In this document: one piece after another, positions 22,010-33,708 of the stretch
Layout: each line of letters opens with the position of its first letter
Position numbering within the stretch: position 1 is the first letter of the stretch
Origin: Salminus brasiliensis
Lineage: Eukaryota; Chordata; Actinopteri; Characiformes; Bryconidae
DNA length: 64,000 bases
Assembly (NCBI RefSeq): GCF_030463535.1
Contig: NC_132888.1
Span: 3,293,980-3,357,979, forward strand
Direction of reading: 5' to 3'
Notes under the pieces: model-generated
What the model was told of the DNA's origin: nothing
The model's input: only the letters and a program-made list of their open reading frames with translations
Database searches by the model: none
Made by a program: the position numbers and the translations under genes

Positions 22010-22420
22010 CAGGTCCTGAAGGGCTGGTTTTCAGCACAGTTCATAGATTTCCTTGTTCAAACACTCCTGGTTCAACTCATGTGTTAATTAGCAGATTTAG
22101 TTAGTGTACAGGACACCAGCCCTGAGGGTTCTTGCAGATACCCCCCAAATTCCCAATATGCATTTATATATTGGTTTCTCCTGGATGCCCCCCAGTCTAG
22201 CCAGCACAGCGTGGAGGATGTGTTCAATCAACTCCATCATCAGCAGCAGCAGCAGCAGCAGCTCACCTGATTTACCATCATTAAGCCCTGATTTACCACC
22301 AAACCAGGTGTTGATCTGAGGAGAACTCTAAATAATACTAGACTCCATGAGAGAGGAGAACTTTGGAGATGTTCTCATGATGAACACAGTGATGGAGAAC
22401 CACCACCACCACTTTCTTTT
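22010..22420 (+). repeat. dispersed repeat containing a CAG tract
   Basis: It contains GTGGAGGATGTGTTCAATCA, a (CAG) run of about eight units (22239-22262), TTTACCATCATTAAGCCCTG and CATGAGAGAGGAGAACTTTG. An inverted copy with a longer tract occurs at 40775-41025. Not coding in any supported frame. Confidence 0.65.
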
Positions 22421-22449
22421 TAAACTTTTCCACATTACTATGCACACGG

Positions 22450-23651
22450 TCTTGTGAAAAAGTTAGTACACCCCATAAAATCCTTTTTGTATTTGAATAT
22501 ATTTAAACATCTGGATAGTTGTTCTTTCTTGAAACAACATTAAGAGATGGAGCTAAAACAACTCAAGACATAAAACTGAAGAAATGTCTCTGAACATCAT
22601 TTATAAAATGTAATAATAAAAAAGAAAACATTTATTGTGTAAAATTAAAAAAATAAAAAATGTATTGCCTAAGAGCTGATATTTTCCCTCTTGGCTGAAA
22701 TAACTTCAGTTAAATGATCTACCAGTCTCTGTTTCCCACTCCTCCATGCAGAAATCTTTCAGCTGTGTGAAGTCTCAGCTTTAGCTTTTAGACAGACGGT
22801 CTCACGTTTTCCTCCATGGTCCTCTGATTCAGTACAGACTTCCTAGTGGATTCTGTGTTGGAGAGCTTTCCAGGCCCTACTGCAGCAAAGCAGCCCTAAC
22901 CCACAACAGTTCCACCTCCATGCTTCACAGCTGGGAAGGATTCCTGTGCTCAAATGCTATGTCCAAATAATTCACCCTGGGATTCATCTGTCCAAAGCTC
23001 ATTGCTCCAGAGGTCCCGGTCTTGGTCAAGGTGTTTTCTGGTACATTTCTGTCCATCCTCCCGTTTAATTGAACATGTTTGGTCTCTTTCTGATGGTAGA
23101 TGCTGTACTTTGACTTTAGCTGTGGCGAGAGCTACCTGTAGATCCCATGATGACATTTTAGGATCATTTGTGGTCTCCCGTTGGACTAAGCTTACTAGGA
23201 CGGCCTGATATTGGCCATGTTGGTCAGCTGTTCTACTTGTAAATGATGTAGTGGACGGTTGAACGTTTGATTTCTTACTGTCCTGAGATCTTTTTAAACC
23301 CCTTCCCAGACTCCTCTGCATCTCCACCCTTCTTTCTGAAGGCCTCAGAGAGCTCTGGATCTGGCCATGGTGATCTTCTTCACCACTGACTTCAACCATC
23401 AATCAAGAGCAGACCAGACTAAATGTCTGAGGTTTAAATATGACTCCAGACTCCTTCAGAATAATCCTCTCCAACACATTTGAGGTAGTTATAAATGTGT
23501 GTGTGTGGGGGGGGGGGGGGGGGGGGGGAGAACATTTCTATTAATTCCATTTTATAAATGATGATTAAAGACATTTCTTCTGTGATCTTTACATGAAGAT
23601 CTGACGTCCAGATGTTTAAATATGTTAAAAAATATAGAGGTTTCCATGTAA

Positions 23652-23655
<4 letters not shown>
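22450..23655 (-). pseudogene. decayed Tc1-type transposon with long inverted ends
   Basis: The left end contains TATATTTAAACATCTGGATA and CATCATTTATAAAATG. The inverted counterparts occur at 23530-23640, giving terminal repeats of nearly 200 bp. Between them the minus strand encodes a broken transposase (22950-23402; recognisable as LWTDESQGELFG near the first catalytic Asp). It is inactivated by stops and frameshifts. A G run interrupts the right end at 23505-23528. Confidence 0.75.
23505..23528. repeat. poly-G run
   Basis: More than 20 consecutive G residues. It could form a G-quadruplex, and its length is likely to be unstable or misassembled. Confidence 0.9.
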
Positions 23656-23690
<35 letters not shown>

Positions 23691-23716
23691 CATACATATA
23701 TACACACACACACACA
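23651..23716. repeat. compound microsatellite (TC)n(TA)n(CA)n
   Basis: Adjoining dinucleotide runs at the right edge of the Tc1 relic. Confidence 0.9.
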
Positions 23717-23984
23717 TCCACTAGGGGGGCCAGCAGAGCCGAAATGTCCCGTCTGCACAAGAACACCTTCCTTCATTACTTTGTCTAATTTAGCACAACA
23801 AAGTGAACAAGAACAACATCTGAGGAGACTGCTACTGACATCACGTCACATTGTGTTATCCCTCCTCCTCTGTTTTTGTTGGTGTTGCATCTCACGTATG
23901 CGTCACATTAATTTCTGATGGCACTAATGATCTACTCATCAAACAATTACGCTACACGGGACATGCATATACTACAAGCATACT

Positions 23985-24194
23985 CGCGAAAGAAAACAAT
24001 GGTATAGTCTGATGTAGTGAGTATCCTGTCATTCTCATTCACACAGTTACCAAAATTAGCACAGCTAGCACATAGCAGCGTGAAATACCTGACTAGCATT
24101 TGTCACACTCACTATAGGTCTTACAACAATGGTAAAACTACCATAAATGACAATGTAATATACAAAAAGGACACTAGTGAAACCATTAATGGTC

Positions 24195-24271
<77 letters not shown>

Positions 24272-24420
24272 TTGATTAGGTTAAGGTTCTATAAAAAAAA
24301 AAAAACATATACAACAGGTGTCACTTGTGTATGTACAACCATTTAGCTTTGCAAATACCTTTTAAGAGGCATTAATGAGGTTCTTTGAATAGTCCTAGTT
24401 CTGTATGAACCATTCTTTTA
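23985..24420. repeat. duplicated intron segment, copy B second part, with (TA)n
   Basis: Shares ATGGTATAGTCTGATGTAGTG-like text, CTAGCACATAGCAGC and AGTCCTAGTTCTGTATG with copy A (20530-20770). A (TA)n tract of about 80 bp (24193-24269) lies inside it. Confidence 0.65.
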
Positions 24421-24534
24421 CTAAAGAACCCTTGAAAAAAAACACTGGGTATAAATGAGATCCATGGCAGAATAGCAAGGTAGAAACCATTGCTTAATTA
24501 AAAAATAAATAAATACACGTCTGATGTTACCACG

Positions 24535-24715
24535 AAAGACCTGGATGATCATCCTAAACTTTGGAACAATGTTTTATGGACAGATGGATCTAAAGTAGAG
24601 CTTTTAGACATCATGGGCCCCGTTAAATCTGGTGAAATCCTAATACTGCTATTTAAAAAAGTAAGAAGCTCAAACAAACTGTGAAGCATGGTGGTGGTAG
24701 TGTCATGGTTTGGAG
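24535..24715 (+). pseudogene. Tc1-type transposase fragment
   Basis: The plus strand reads LWTDGSKVEL and, after frameshifts, VKHGGGSVMVW, the block around the first catalytic Asp. It is cut at 24716 by a SINE insertion; a short continuation may follow at 24935-25000. Confidence 0.6.
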
Positions 24716-24928
24716 ATGATTTAGCAGACACTCTTATCCAGACCGACTTACAAGGTAACTCGTATTACAGAGGAGGGCCAATGTAGTGTTAGGAGTCTTG
24801 CCCAAGGACTCTTATTGGTGTCGCACAGCACAGTCACCCAGACCAGGAATCAAACCCCAGTCTCCCACATGGTGTGGTAGCTCACCGGTCAGTAGTGGTG
24901 TTATCTGTTGCGCCACACCAACCACTTG
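24715..24928 (-). mobile_element. tRNA-derived SINE, copy 2
   Basis: Minus strand: A box TGGCGCAACAG, B box GGTTTGATTCC, body AATAAGAGTCCTTGGGCAAG and tail GTCTGGATAAGAGTGTCTGC before TAAAT. The same family as 20160-20378, inserted in a Tc1 relic. Confidence 0.85.
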
Positions 24929-24929
24929 A

Positions 24930-25665
24930 ATACTGCAATTTAAGGTTTGTAGGCCCACAAATGTTACAGAGCTGAAGAAGTTCTGGACCTAAAAGTGGAC
25001 CACTGCATTGTATGACATCACATATTAAGGTTCTAAATCTGCCCGTGCTCGCTGCTGTAGACCGCCAAGCGTTATCCACAGCGAAGGGCAGAAACACAGT
25101 ACCATACATAGTCTTTTCCCAAAGCTTGGAGGAGAGTTGTAAAGATCTGGTTTACTCAGATCAGCATGCCAGAGATCAGAGAGCAGCAGCAGGGCCCAGG
25201 GAACAGCTCCACCAGGCAGAGCGAGAAAGAACACGGAGGAGTGTGTGGGAGGACGGCAGGAAAACAGCCACATGGGATTTGCATACAGTCTATTTATAAC
25301 CCCATTAAACACAGCATTGTCTCATCACTCTGCACAGACCCTCCCCAGGTCCTCCTCACTAACTCTGGGCTCAGCAGAAACGCAGTGAAAAAGCCATGCT
25401 GGTCGCAGGAGAGCAGCTGCGAGTCCAGTAGCACCCACCGGTAGGGATATTACTACAGTTATCTGGAGAGGCATGAATTATGAGGCTGATCTGAATGCAG
25501 CATTTGTTTTGTTTTAATATTATATTCACGGTGATATCATATATATTGTATGATGTTATTAATGATTTGGCTATATTTCATCATGAGCTTTTGATACCAA
25601 GACTAAACTTTGCTTTGCCCCTCTCTGTTTAAGACATTCAGGCATTCAAGTAGGTGTGGGAGGGG
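24930..25665. other. intron 6 sequence, nothing recognised
   Basis: Open frames up to 95 codons overlap on both strands here (25012-25444) but none has family features or splice context. Confidence 0.35.
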
Positions 25666-25667
25666 AT

Positions 25668-26221
25668 ATGTGTGTGTGTGTATATATATATAGATAGATA
25701 GATAGATAGATAGACATATATAGACAGACAGATAGACAAATAGATAGATAGATAGACATATATAGACAGACAGACAGATAGACAAATAGATAGATAGATA
25801 GACATATATAGACAGACAGACAGATAGACAGATAGATAGATAGATAGACATATATAGACAGACAGACAGATAGACAGATAGATAGATAGATAGATAGACA
25901 TATATAGACAGACAGATAGACAGATAGATAGATAGATAGACATATATAGACAGACAGATAGACAAATAGATAGATAGATAGACATATATAGACAGATAGA
26001 CAGATAGATAGATAGACAGACAGATAGACAGATAGATAGATAGATAGATAGATAGACAGATAGATAGACAGATAGACAGACAGATAGACAGGAATACAGA
26101 TGCATGGATAGACAGACAGATAGATAGATACAAAGACAGACAGACATACATAGGCAGACAGGCAAACATAAAGATAGATAGATAGACAGACAGACAGACA
26201 TATCAAGGCAGACAGACAGAC

Positions 26222-26268
<47 letters not shown>

Positions 26269-26402
26269 CAGATGCATTGATAGATAGATAGACAGATAGA
26301 TTGACAGATAGATATATAGACAGACAGACAGACAGACAGATAGATAGATAGATAGATAGACAGATGCATTGATAGGCAGACAGATAGTTTGACAGACAGA
26401 TC
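25668..26402. repeat. GATA/GACA tetranucleotide array beside plppr4 exon 6
   Basis: About 730 bp of TAGA and CAGA units with interspersed GACATATATA blocks repeating every 60-70 bp in the first half. It begins about 34 bp inside intron 6 from the exon 6 donor and reads as an uninterrupted [12 protein letters not shown] frame on the minus strand. Confidence 0.95.
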
Positions 26403-26435
26403 TGTCAATTGAGTCTCTGAACATCTTCCACTCAC

Positions 26436-26609
26436 CAGGTAAATGGCGATGCCTCCTCCAATGAGGAAGCCGCAGTAAACATCAATGGCGTGGTTCTTGA
26501 ACTGGATAATGCGAGTCAGGCCACAGATGACTCCGCACATGATGAAGGAGAAGACCAGCAGGGGCTTGAGAAGCTTGGAGGAGTCGGTCAGAGTAGCGTT
26601 GAAATACAT
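26436..26609 (-). CDS. plppr4: plppr4 coding exon 6 (residues 217-274)
   Basis: The exon has 58 codons, phase 0 at both ends, between acceptor CCTCAG before ATGTATTTC and donor CTG followed by GTGAGT. It encodes the loop [15 protein letters not shown], span 5 ([18 protein letters not shown]) and the start of span 6 ([15 protein letters not shown]). The C3 region reads [12 protein letters not shown]. Against the phosphatase pattern SRxxxxxHxxxD, Arg249 and Asp259 are kept, Ser is Thr248, and the catalytic His is Asn255. The open frame continues past the donor into the adjoining GATA/GACA repeat without a stop for a further 265 codons. Confidence 0.96.
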
Positions 26610-26689
26610 CTGAGGACGGAAAGCACCCCGCTTTTATTTTGATTTTAAATAAACGTTTATATAAGGAATATCCATTTTTATTACACTAC

Positions 26690-27240
26690 AAAGACAATCC
26701 AGATAAAGTATGATCAGACTCTCAGCAGAATATTATCCTGAACAGCATCTTCTTCCCGGGTTTCTTAAGAACGTACCACCACTCACAGAAACTCCTCTCC
26801 TCGGTACTCCTCTCGGAAGTCAAGCTCAATTAAAGCAAGGCAGAGGCATCTTGAGTGACAGGACAGAAAATCAGGCCTCACTGTTCAGAAACATTTATCC
26901 GATCAGCATCAGAAGGATTATAATAAGGCAGGCAAGTCTTCTAGGGCATCATACCATACTATTCTCATTTTAATTAATAATGGCTCCGGCAACCCAGAAA
27001 GGCTGTTGGGTCCGATTAAGAAACTGTTCACTCCCATTAATTCATCCGTCGGCTCTACTATTGATCGTGGTGCACATTTCTTACAGTCTTCGTTGATAAA
27101 CTGGATCAGATCAATGCTTCTATTCTTCCAATCTTTCATTTCCTAGACTGTGTTGCTTCCAGGCCAACGTCAAGATCATCCCTCCCAACATAAACGCCTT
27201 GAAACCTTTCAGCCTGGCTTTAGAGACGGGCGCATGACTG
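26690..27240 (+). pseudogene. decayed L2-like LINE reverse-transcriptase fragment
   Basis: The plus strand near 27180-27240 gives KPFSLALETG and, in the next frame, FQPGFRDGRMTEST, matching the reverse-transcriptase block that usually reads FQSGFRxxHSTETAL. Frames are interrupted. In plppr4 intron 5. Confidence 0.5.
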
Positions 27241-27245
27241 AATCC

Positions 27246-27605
27246 ACGCTATATGGACAAAAGTATTGGGACACCTGCTTTTTCATTTTTTTTTTTTTTT
27301 TTAGGAAATCAAGGGTATTATACTGCTTTCGTTGAAGTAACTGACCTTCTACTAGAGTTTGGTGGAGCCCTGCTGTGAAGATTTGGTTGCCCTCAGCACA
27401 AATAGCACTGATAAGGTCAGGATGTTGGATGACCTTGGATCACCTCCCCACATTATCTTTAACTCCTCAACCCAATTCCAAAAGCACAGGATGGGGCCCC
27501 AACCATCATTCCAGAGGTTCTTCCACTCATGTGGGGGGGTTATAGCCCTTTATACCCATGTATCTAGTAGCAGGGGTGTCCACAAACATTTGGACTGATA
27601 GAGTA
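27246..27605 (+). mobile_element. MITE family 1 copy, shortened
   Basis: It starts CGCTATATGGACAAAAGTAT and ends GGGTGTCCACAAACATTTGG. The middle is partly deleted compared with the full copy at 38.1 kb. Confidence 0.75.
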
Positions 27606-27619
27606 CCCTGCAGAGGGAC

Positions 27620-29370
27620 AGTATTGAGACACAGTTGATAACATTGCAAGGCTCAGGTGGTTCATCTTCTAATGCTAGGAATCTAGCACATCCTTTAAAT
27701 GTATGCAGGTACATAATGATACCAAATGACCAGTTTACTACTATTGTATTTATTGGTGCAACCACTACATAGCAACCACATAGGAACCACCTGGGATACA
27801 GCATTAACTTTCTAGCAACCACTAAGCAACAATATAGCTTCCATCAGGCAATATCCCATAATACTGACCTAACACCCATTAACAACTACTTAGCAACACT
27901 ATAGTGACCACCTAGGAACTACCCAGCAACCCCATAGCAACTACTATTTGGGATACTATGACCACCTAGCAAAAACTATTTCATCCTAATGATCACATAT
28001 CAACAGCGTAGCAACCACTAAGCAACCCACAGCAACCTCCTAGAAACAATATAGCATCCATCTAGCAAATGCTTAGCAATCCCATAGTACTGACCTAGCA
28101 ACACATAAACTATACTAAACTATAGCAACACTACAGTAATCACGTAGGAACTACCCAGCTACCCCTTAGCAACCATCTGGGATACTATGGCAACCTCCTA
28201 GCAAAAACAATTTCATCCTAATGATCCAGCCTAGCAGCCAAGCAACCACTGAGTAATGCCTTACCAACCACTAAGCTACTCAATAGCAACCACCTAGCAA
28301 CAATATAGCATCCATCTAGCAAGCACTTACCAATCCCATAGTACTGACCTAGCAACACATAAACCATTTAGCAACACCATAGTAATCATTGAGCAACTAC
28401 CAAGCAACCACCAAGCAAAAAGAGTTTAATCCTAATAATCACATATCAACAGCCTAGTAACCACTGAACAACACTTCAACAACCAGTACGCAACCCATAG
28501 AAACCTCCTAGCAACAATATAGCATCCACCTAGCAACTCCATACCAATCACCTAGAAACACCATAGCAATAATTTAGCAACACCTTAGAAACCACCAAGC
28601 AACTACCCAGCAACCCCATAACAACCAGCTGGGATGCTATCGCAACAACCTAGTAAAAACAGTGTCATCGTAATGATCACATATCAAAAGCCTAGCAACC
28701 ACTGAGCAACACTCTAGCAACCCTTAAGCTAATCCATAGCAACCACCTAGCAACAATATAGTATCTACCTATCAAACACCTCGGAACCCCTTAGCAATCA
28801 CCTTGCAACACCTTAGCAACCATTTAGCAAGACCACAGTAACCACCCAGCAACTACCCAGGAACCCCCTAGCAACCACCTGGGATATCATGGCAACCATC
28901 TAGCAAAAATAATTTCATCCTAATGATCATATATCAACAGCCTAGCAACCACTGGGCAACACTTCAGCAACCACTACGCAACAATATAGCATATATCTAG
29001 CAACTTCATAGCAATCACCTAGAAACACCTTAGCAACCATTTTGCAACACCATGGAAACCACTAAGCAACTACCCAGCAACCCCATAACAACCAGCTGGG
29101 ATACTATCGCAACAACCTAGTAAAAACAGTGTCATCCTAATGATCACATATCAAAAGCCTAGCAACCACTGAGCAACACTAGCAACCCTTAAGCTAATCC
29201 ATAGCAACCACCTAGCAACAATATAGTATTTACCTATCAAACATCTCGGTACCACCTCGGGACCATGGTAACCACCCAGCAACTACCCAGGAACCCCATA
29301 GCAACTATCTAGCAAAAACAATGTAATTCTAATGATCATATATTAACAGCCTAGCAACCGTCTGAAAGTA
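27620..29370. repeat. AGCAACC tandem array in intron 5
   Basis: Words such as CTAGCAACCACCTAGCAACA repeat for about 1.6 kb. A longer period of roughly 220-240 bp is marked by TCATCCTAATGATCACATAT at about 27980, 28210, 28425, 28668, 28915, 29130 and 29320. It is the reverse complement of the GGTTGCT arrays in introns 2 and 1, and it ends about 240 bp from exon 5. Confidence 0.9.
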
Positions 29371-29611
29371 GGAACCACTTAGTGTGCATAAGGTAGGTTG
29401 TCAGTTTAATAAAATGCAGTAAATGTATTAAACTGAAGAGAGCCGTCAGAGTTCCTCAGTAAGAAGTGGGCTAAATGTAACCCGGCGATCAGAAAGGACG
29501 GTTGTGGTGAGTTCAGATCGGAGCTCTGATTAAGCCTGACGTAATGAGAGCGCAGGGAGTGAGGGGTGAAGGCGTGAGCTGTGCTGCGAGTGAGTCAAGT
29601 GGATTACTTAC

Positions 29612-29669
29612 TGAGATGTACACGGCGGCGAAGGCAGCCAGGGTCGCGTGCTGAGACGGAAAAGACTTC
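29612..29669 (-). CDS. plppr4: plppr4 coding exon 5 (end of codon 197 to residue 216)
   Basis: A small exon of 58 bp (phase 2 in, phase 0 out): acceptor TTGCAG, donor TCA followed by GTAAGT. It encodes RKSFPSQHATLAAFAAVYIS, which carries the C2 motif of the phosphatase fold as PSQH (residues 201-204) where active enzymes have PSGH, and the start of span 4. The substitution is the family state in PLPPR4, not a lesion. An AGCAACC tandem array ends about 240 bp downstream of the exon in intron 5. Confidence 0.96.
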
Positions 29670-29959
29670 CTGCAACGACAGGAAAACACTCTTATCTTCC
29701 GCTCCACTGAGGAACCATTACACTCGGGAGGCAGATCTACCATGAAGGGCAGGTCCATTTACAGACGCCTCGCCTTTCATACATGTACACATACACAGCC
29801 TGACCGGAGACACTGTCTTATTCGTATATTTCTGGTTAAGCAGGAGAAACGGGCTGCGAGGGTTAATGTTCATTTATTATCACTCAGCTTCAGCTTCAGC
29901 AAAGTGTTCCCTGGGGATGAAGAGCAGATTTGCAATGAATGTGATTAGATAAGAGGAAC

Positions 29960-30066
29960 CCAGTCTGACTATCTATCTGTCTGTGTATCTGTCTACCTCT
30001 TTATCTGTCTGTCTGTCCGTCTGTCCGTCTTTCTACTTATCTATCTGCTTTTCCACCCATCACCCA

Positions 30067-30101
<35 letters not shown>

Positions 30102-30202
30102 CTCTATCTATCTATCTGTCTGTCTGTCTGTCTGTCTCTCTGTTTGTCTGTCTGTCCGTCTGTCCATTTGTCTATCTGTCTGTCTATTTATCTATATATT
30201 AA

Positions 30203-30248
<46 letters not shown>

Positions 30249-30484
30249 TCCGTCCGTCCGTCCGTCCGTCCGTCCGTCTATTTATCTATATATTAATGTC
30301 TGTCTGTCTGTCTGTCTATCTACCTATCTGTCTGTCTGTCTTTCTGTCGATCTATTTATTTTATTTATTTATTTATTTATCTATTTATGTCTTTTTTATT
30401 TATTTATGTTGATCTATCTACCTATCTGTCTGTCTATTTATCTATATATCAATCTGTCTGTCTGCCCGTCTGTCTGTCTATCTA

Positions 30485-30517
<33 letters not shown>

Positions 30518-30562
30518 TTATCTATATATTAATGTCTGTCTGTCTATCTATCTATCTACCTA

Positions 30563-30604
<42 letters not shown>

Positions 30605-30736
30605 GATCTATTTATTTTATTTATTTATTTATTTATCTATTTATGTCTTTTTTATTTATTTATGTTGATCTATCTACCTATCTGTCTGTCTATTTATCTA
30701 TATATCAGTCTGTCTGTTCGTCTGTCTGTCTATCTA

Positions 30737-30768
<32 letters not shown>

Positions 30769-30830
30769 TCTACTTATCTACGTTTTTTTTATCCATCATA
30801 TATCTGTCTGTCCTTTCACCTGATCAAAAT
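29960..30830. repeat. TCTG/TCTA tetranucleotide array with a 260-bp inner duplication
   Basis: Tetranucleotide repeat in intron 4. The block TCTATTTATTTTATTTATTT to TGTTGATCTATCTACCTATC occurs twice (about 30350 and 30608), showing a larger duplication within the array. Confidence 0.95.
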
Positions 30831-31494
30831 TATACCAGACAGATAGACCGACAGACCGACAGACAGATAAACAGTATATATTCTATTAATCTGTTGAGCA
30901 TTTTCTTCATCAGCTGCAGGGCCGAGGAGAGTCGACCTACAGGAAGTCTGAACAAAACAGGTCTAATTGTGCTGGAGTGATTGAGTGGAAAATCTGTCGA
31001 GGATTGAAAAGCATAGCGGTGCAAATGGATGTGTGTGGGTGTGTTAGAGCTTCACAAGCGAACCAGGACTGAACTCTGTGTGGGCTTTGCAGAACGACGT
31101 GTGCTATCGCTCTCTAGCCGCCCTACAAACATGCAGCAGACTGCAGAGTGTGAGAGAGACAGGAGGCTAAATGCATTATTTAACATTCTGTGGAAGCGTT
31201 TAATTAAAGAAATCAAATTCAGTCCACTGTTGTTTTCAGACACATGGGAGAGATAGATTCTTCAGAATTGTAATGTGCAGAGCTGCAGAGAAGTCGGCAT
31301 TGTGGAATGAAACACAGCTGCAGCATCTGAAGCTGAATTGGGAGAATTTTAGACTCTGGAATCCCACACAGCTGCTTTAATGTGGCTGGGATGGATTTCT
31401 TGGAGTGACCTACAAACATGCTTCTTTTACGTATTTTGCATATTCATATTAATTTATAACAGTATGTATTATCTTTAGATCGATAGCTAGGTAG

Positions 31495-31555
31495 AAAGAA
31501 GGACAGACAGACAGTCAGACAGACAGACAGACAAACAGACAGATAGATAGATTAC
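31495..31555. repeat. short GACA repeat
   Basis: About 60 bp of CAGA and TAGA units in intron 4. Confidence 0.85.
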
Positions 31556-31606
31556 TATAAAGATAGTTTGGTGGGTAGGTTAGTGGATGAATGAATAGAT
31601 AGACAG

Positions 31607-31939
31607 TACGGCTGGGTGATATGCTAAAAATACTCTATCATAATATTCAAGACATTTTGCACAATATTTATCACGATACAAGTAATAACAAACTAAAAAC
31701 ATCAGTAATGGCAGATTCTTTTAAGCTACTATTCAGATCCTCTCCTGTACTGAATACAGTGATTTATACTCAACATCTGCTGCTCTTCATCTAATGAACC
31801 CTTCAGTCTAATTACACTGTTAGTAATGAAACCTGCAGCTGATCAGTGTTTATTAAGCACTAACAGTCTCCTCCATATGATTAGAAAAGCTTATTATGTA
31901 TCACAATATGATAAAATATCGTCATATTGCCCAGCTCTA
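31607..31939. mobile_element. hAT-type MITE
   Basis: 333 bp with ends TACGGCTGGGTGATATG and ATATTGCCCAGCTCTA as inverted repeats. The flanking octamers ATAGACAG and ATGGATAG match at 6 of 8, consistent with an aged 8-bp hAT target duplication. No coding capacity. Confidence 0.75.
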
Positions 31940-32189
31940 ATGGATAGTATCTAATAGAGAGCCATTTAAAGAGACAGGAGTATGCATTGAGTTCTGTAAC
32001 TAATGAAGTCCCATAACTTGAACATTGTTTTTTTTTTATTTGAAAGTATTTGTTGGAGTATTTGGGCTTTTTAAATGTTTTCAATATAAGAACCGATTTA
32101 ATTGATCATGGTTGTAATGTCATATGACTGTCAGGTCAGCCTACAGCTATATAGCCCCACCCATACTGTGATGCAGAGTTATTAAAATA

Positions 32190-32244
32190 AAAGACTTGGG
32201 AAAGCATATATACATATATATTCATATATGATATATTAATACTG

Positions 32245-32320
<76 letters not shown>

Positions 32321-32383
32321 CTTAAATGTTCAGATCAGAATAATATTAGACAAGGAATGTTATGGCTGATTATATATATGGCT

Positions 32384-32455
<72 letters not shown>
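32190..32455. repeat. two (TA)n tracts
   Basis: (TA)n at about 32248-32316 and 32386-32451, with GTTCAGATCAGAATAATATT between them, which resembles the end of MITE family 2 (see 33640-33690). Confidence 0.9.
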
Positions 32456-32948
32456 TGATTACACAAATGCCATAAAAGGACCTCAGGGACAAAAAAACTA
32501 AAAACAAAATACATAAATACATAAGCAGTGCATGGCATGGTCACTTTAATACTGGTATATACTGGTTTAATACTGGACATTTGTTTAAATGTCCCTGGTC
32601 CCGTTTCACCTTGACCAGATGCTTTTGGTAGAATTCAGCAAGCTACTGAGCAACTGCAGAATTCCAGCTGGATATTTGGCCAAAAACCCTTTAAGCACAG
32701 TTTACATATTTGAGGTCAGGCCTTTGTGAATGCCATTCCAAATGCATCTTATCCTGCAACTGTATATAACACTCCGTATAACTTCAGTGTTAGTGGGCGG
32801 GGCTAAACTGCTGTAAGCAGATATGTGAAAATCATGATGCTGCATAAAACCACTCAAACAGAAACATGGGCTCTTTAAGAAACATCCACATGTGGTCAGG
32901 TTTAAACTGTGCCCTTGTGGGGCTAGGACACGTCTGTGTTTCTCTGAC

Positions 32949-33144
32949 CTGCCGGCGTTGATGGCTGCAGGGTCGGACCCTGAACAGATGTCGTCCACAA
33001 TGAAGGCGTTTTCATCACAGGTGGTGTTGAGGGTGGTGTAGTTGGGCTTACACACGGTCAGGAAGTACGGAGCGTGGTAGCCTGTGGACAGCTGGATGAT
33101 GTCCGTGATGAGGGCTGTGATGCACAGGCCAAAAATGTGGACTC
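32949..33144 (-). CDS. plppr4: plppr4 coding exon 4 (residues 132-197, both end codons split)
   Basis: The exon is 196 bp, phase 1 in and phase 2 out. It encodes span 3 ([20 protein letters not shown]) and the long second extracellular loop. That loop holds two N-glycosylation sequons at N166 (NYT) and N171 (NTT) and several conserved Cys ([19 protein letters not shown]). The donor is GGCAG followed by GTCAGA. The acceptor is unusual: the usual pyrimidine tract is replaced by a (TG)n repeat ending TGTGTAG, so a microsatellite sits directly in the 3' splice site. Confidence 0.95.

Positions 33145-33146
<2 letters not shown>

Positions 33147-33176
<30 letters not shown>
33147..33176. repeat. 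(CA)n microsatellite inside the exon 4 splice acceptor
   Basis: On the transcribed strand this is (TG)n ending directly in TGTAG before exon 4. It takes the place of the polypyrimidine tract. Confidence 0.95.
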
Positions 33177-33177
<1 letters not shown>

Positions 33178-33209
33178 AGCCAACAGACTTTATTACTGTG
33201 TGCATGTAT

Positions 33210-33700
33210 AAACACAAATCAACCAGAACATTAACACCACTAAAAGGGTGACTATCTTCATCTACAGTGGCTCCTGCCAGGGGTTGGATATATTAGGCAG
33301 CAAGTGAACGGTCAGTTCTTGAAGGTGATGAAGGTGCTTAAGCAGGACAAATGGTCAAGTGTAAGAACCCGAGACACTAAGAACCAAGCTGTGATGTTCT
33401 AGACAACTGAGTCAGAACATCTCCATCAAAACATCAGGCAGGTCTTGTGGGATGTTCCCGGTATGCAGTGGTCAGTACCTACCTACAGTGCTTCAAGGAA
33501 GGACATGGACACCTACGGCTCACTGATGCTCATGGAGGCCCCACCTCATAACTTACAGGACTTAAAGGATCTGTTGCCTTAAAGGCTTGATGCCAGATAC
33601 CACAGGACACCTTCAGAGGTCTTGTGGAGTCCATGCCTTAAACGGTTGGATCAGAATAATATTAGGCAGGGAGTGTTAATGTTATGGCTGATTTTATATA
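33210..33700 (+). mobile_element. MITE family 2, left arm of a large inverted pair
   Basis: Interior blocks GGATATATTAGGCAGCAAGT, GTGATGTTCTAGACAACT and TACCACAGGACACCTTCAGA, with an end GTTAATGTTATGGCTGATTT. It faces the inverted copy at 33709-34130. Confidence 0.8.
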
Positions 33701-33708
33701 CACACATA

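Noticed and set aside
25603..26609. Long [12 protein letters not shown] open frames of up to 323 codons
   Set aside because: Apart from the first 58 codons of the longest, which are plppr4 exon 6, they are translations of the GATA/GACA repeat and not genes.
29513..29758. 81-codon frame around exon 5 as an independent small gene
   Set aside because: Only 19 codons belong to plppr4; the remainder is intron on both sides, with canonical splice sites at 29669/29670 and 29611/29612.
29983..30846. A 287-codon frame on the plus strand
   Set aside because: Pure TCTG/TCTA repeat translation with a non-ATG start.
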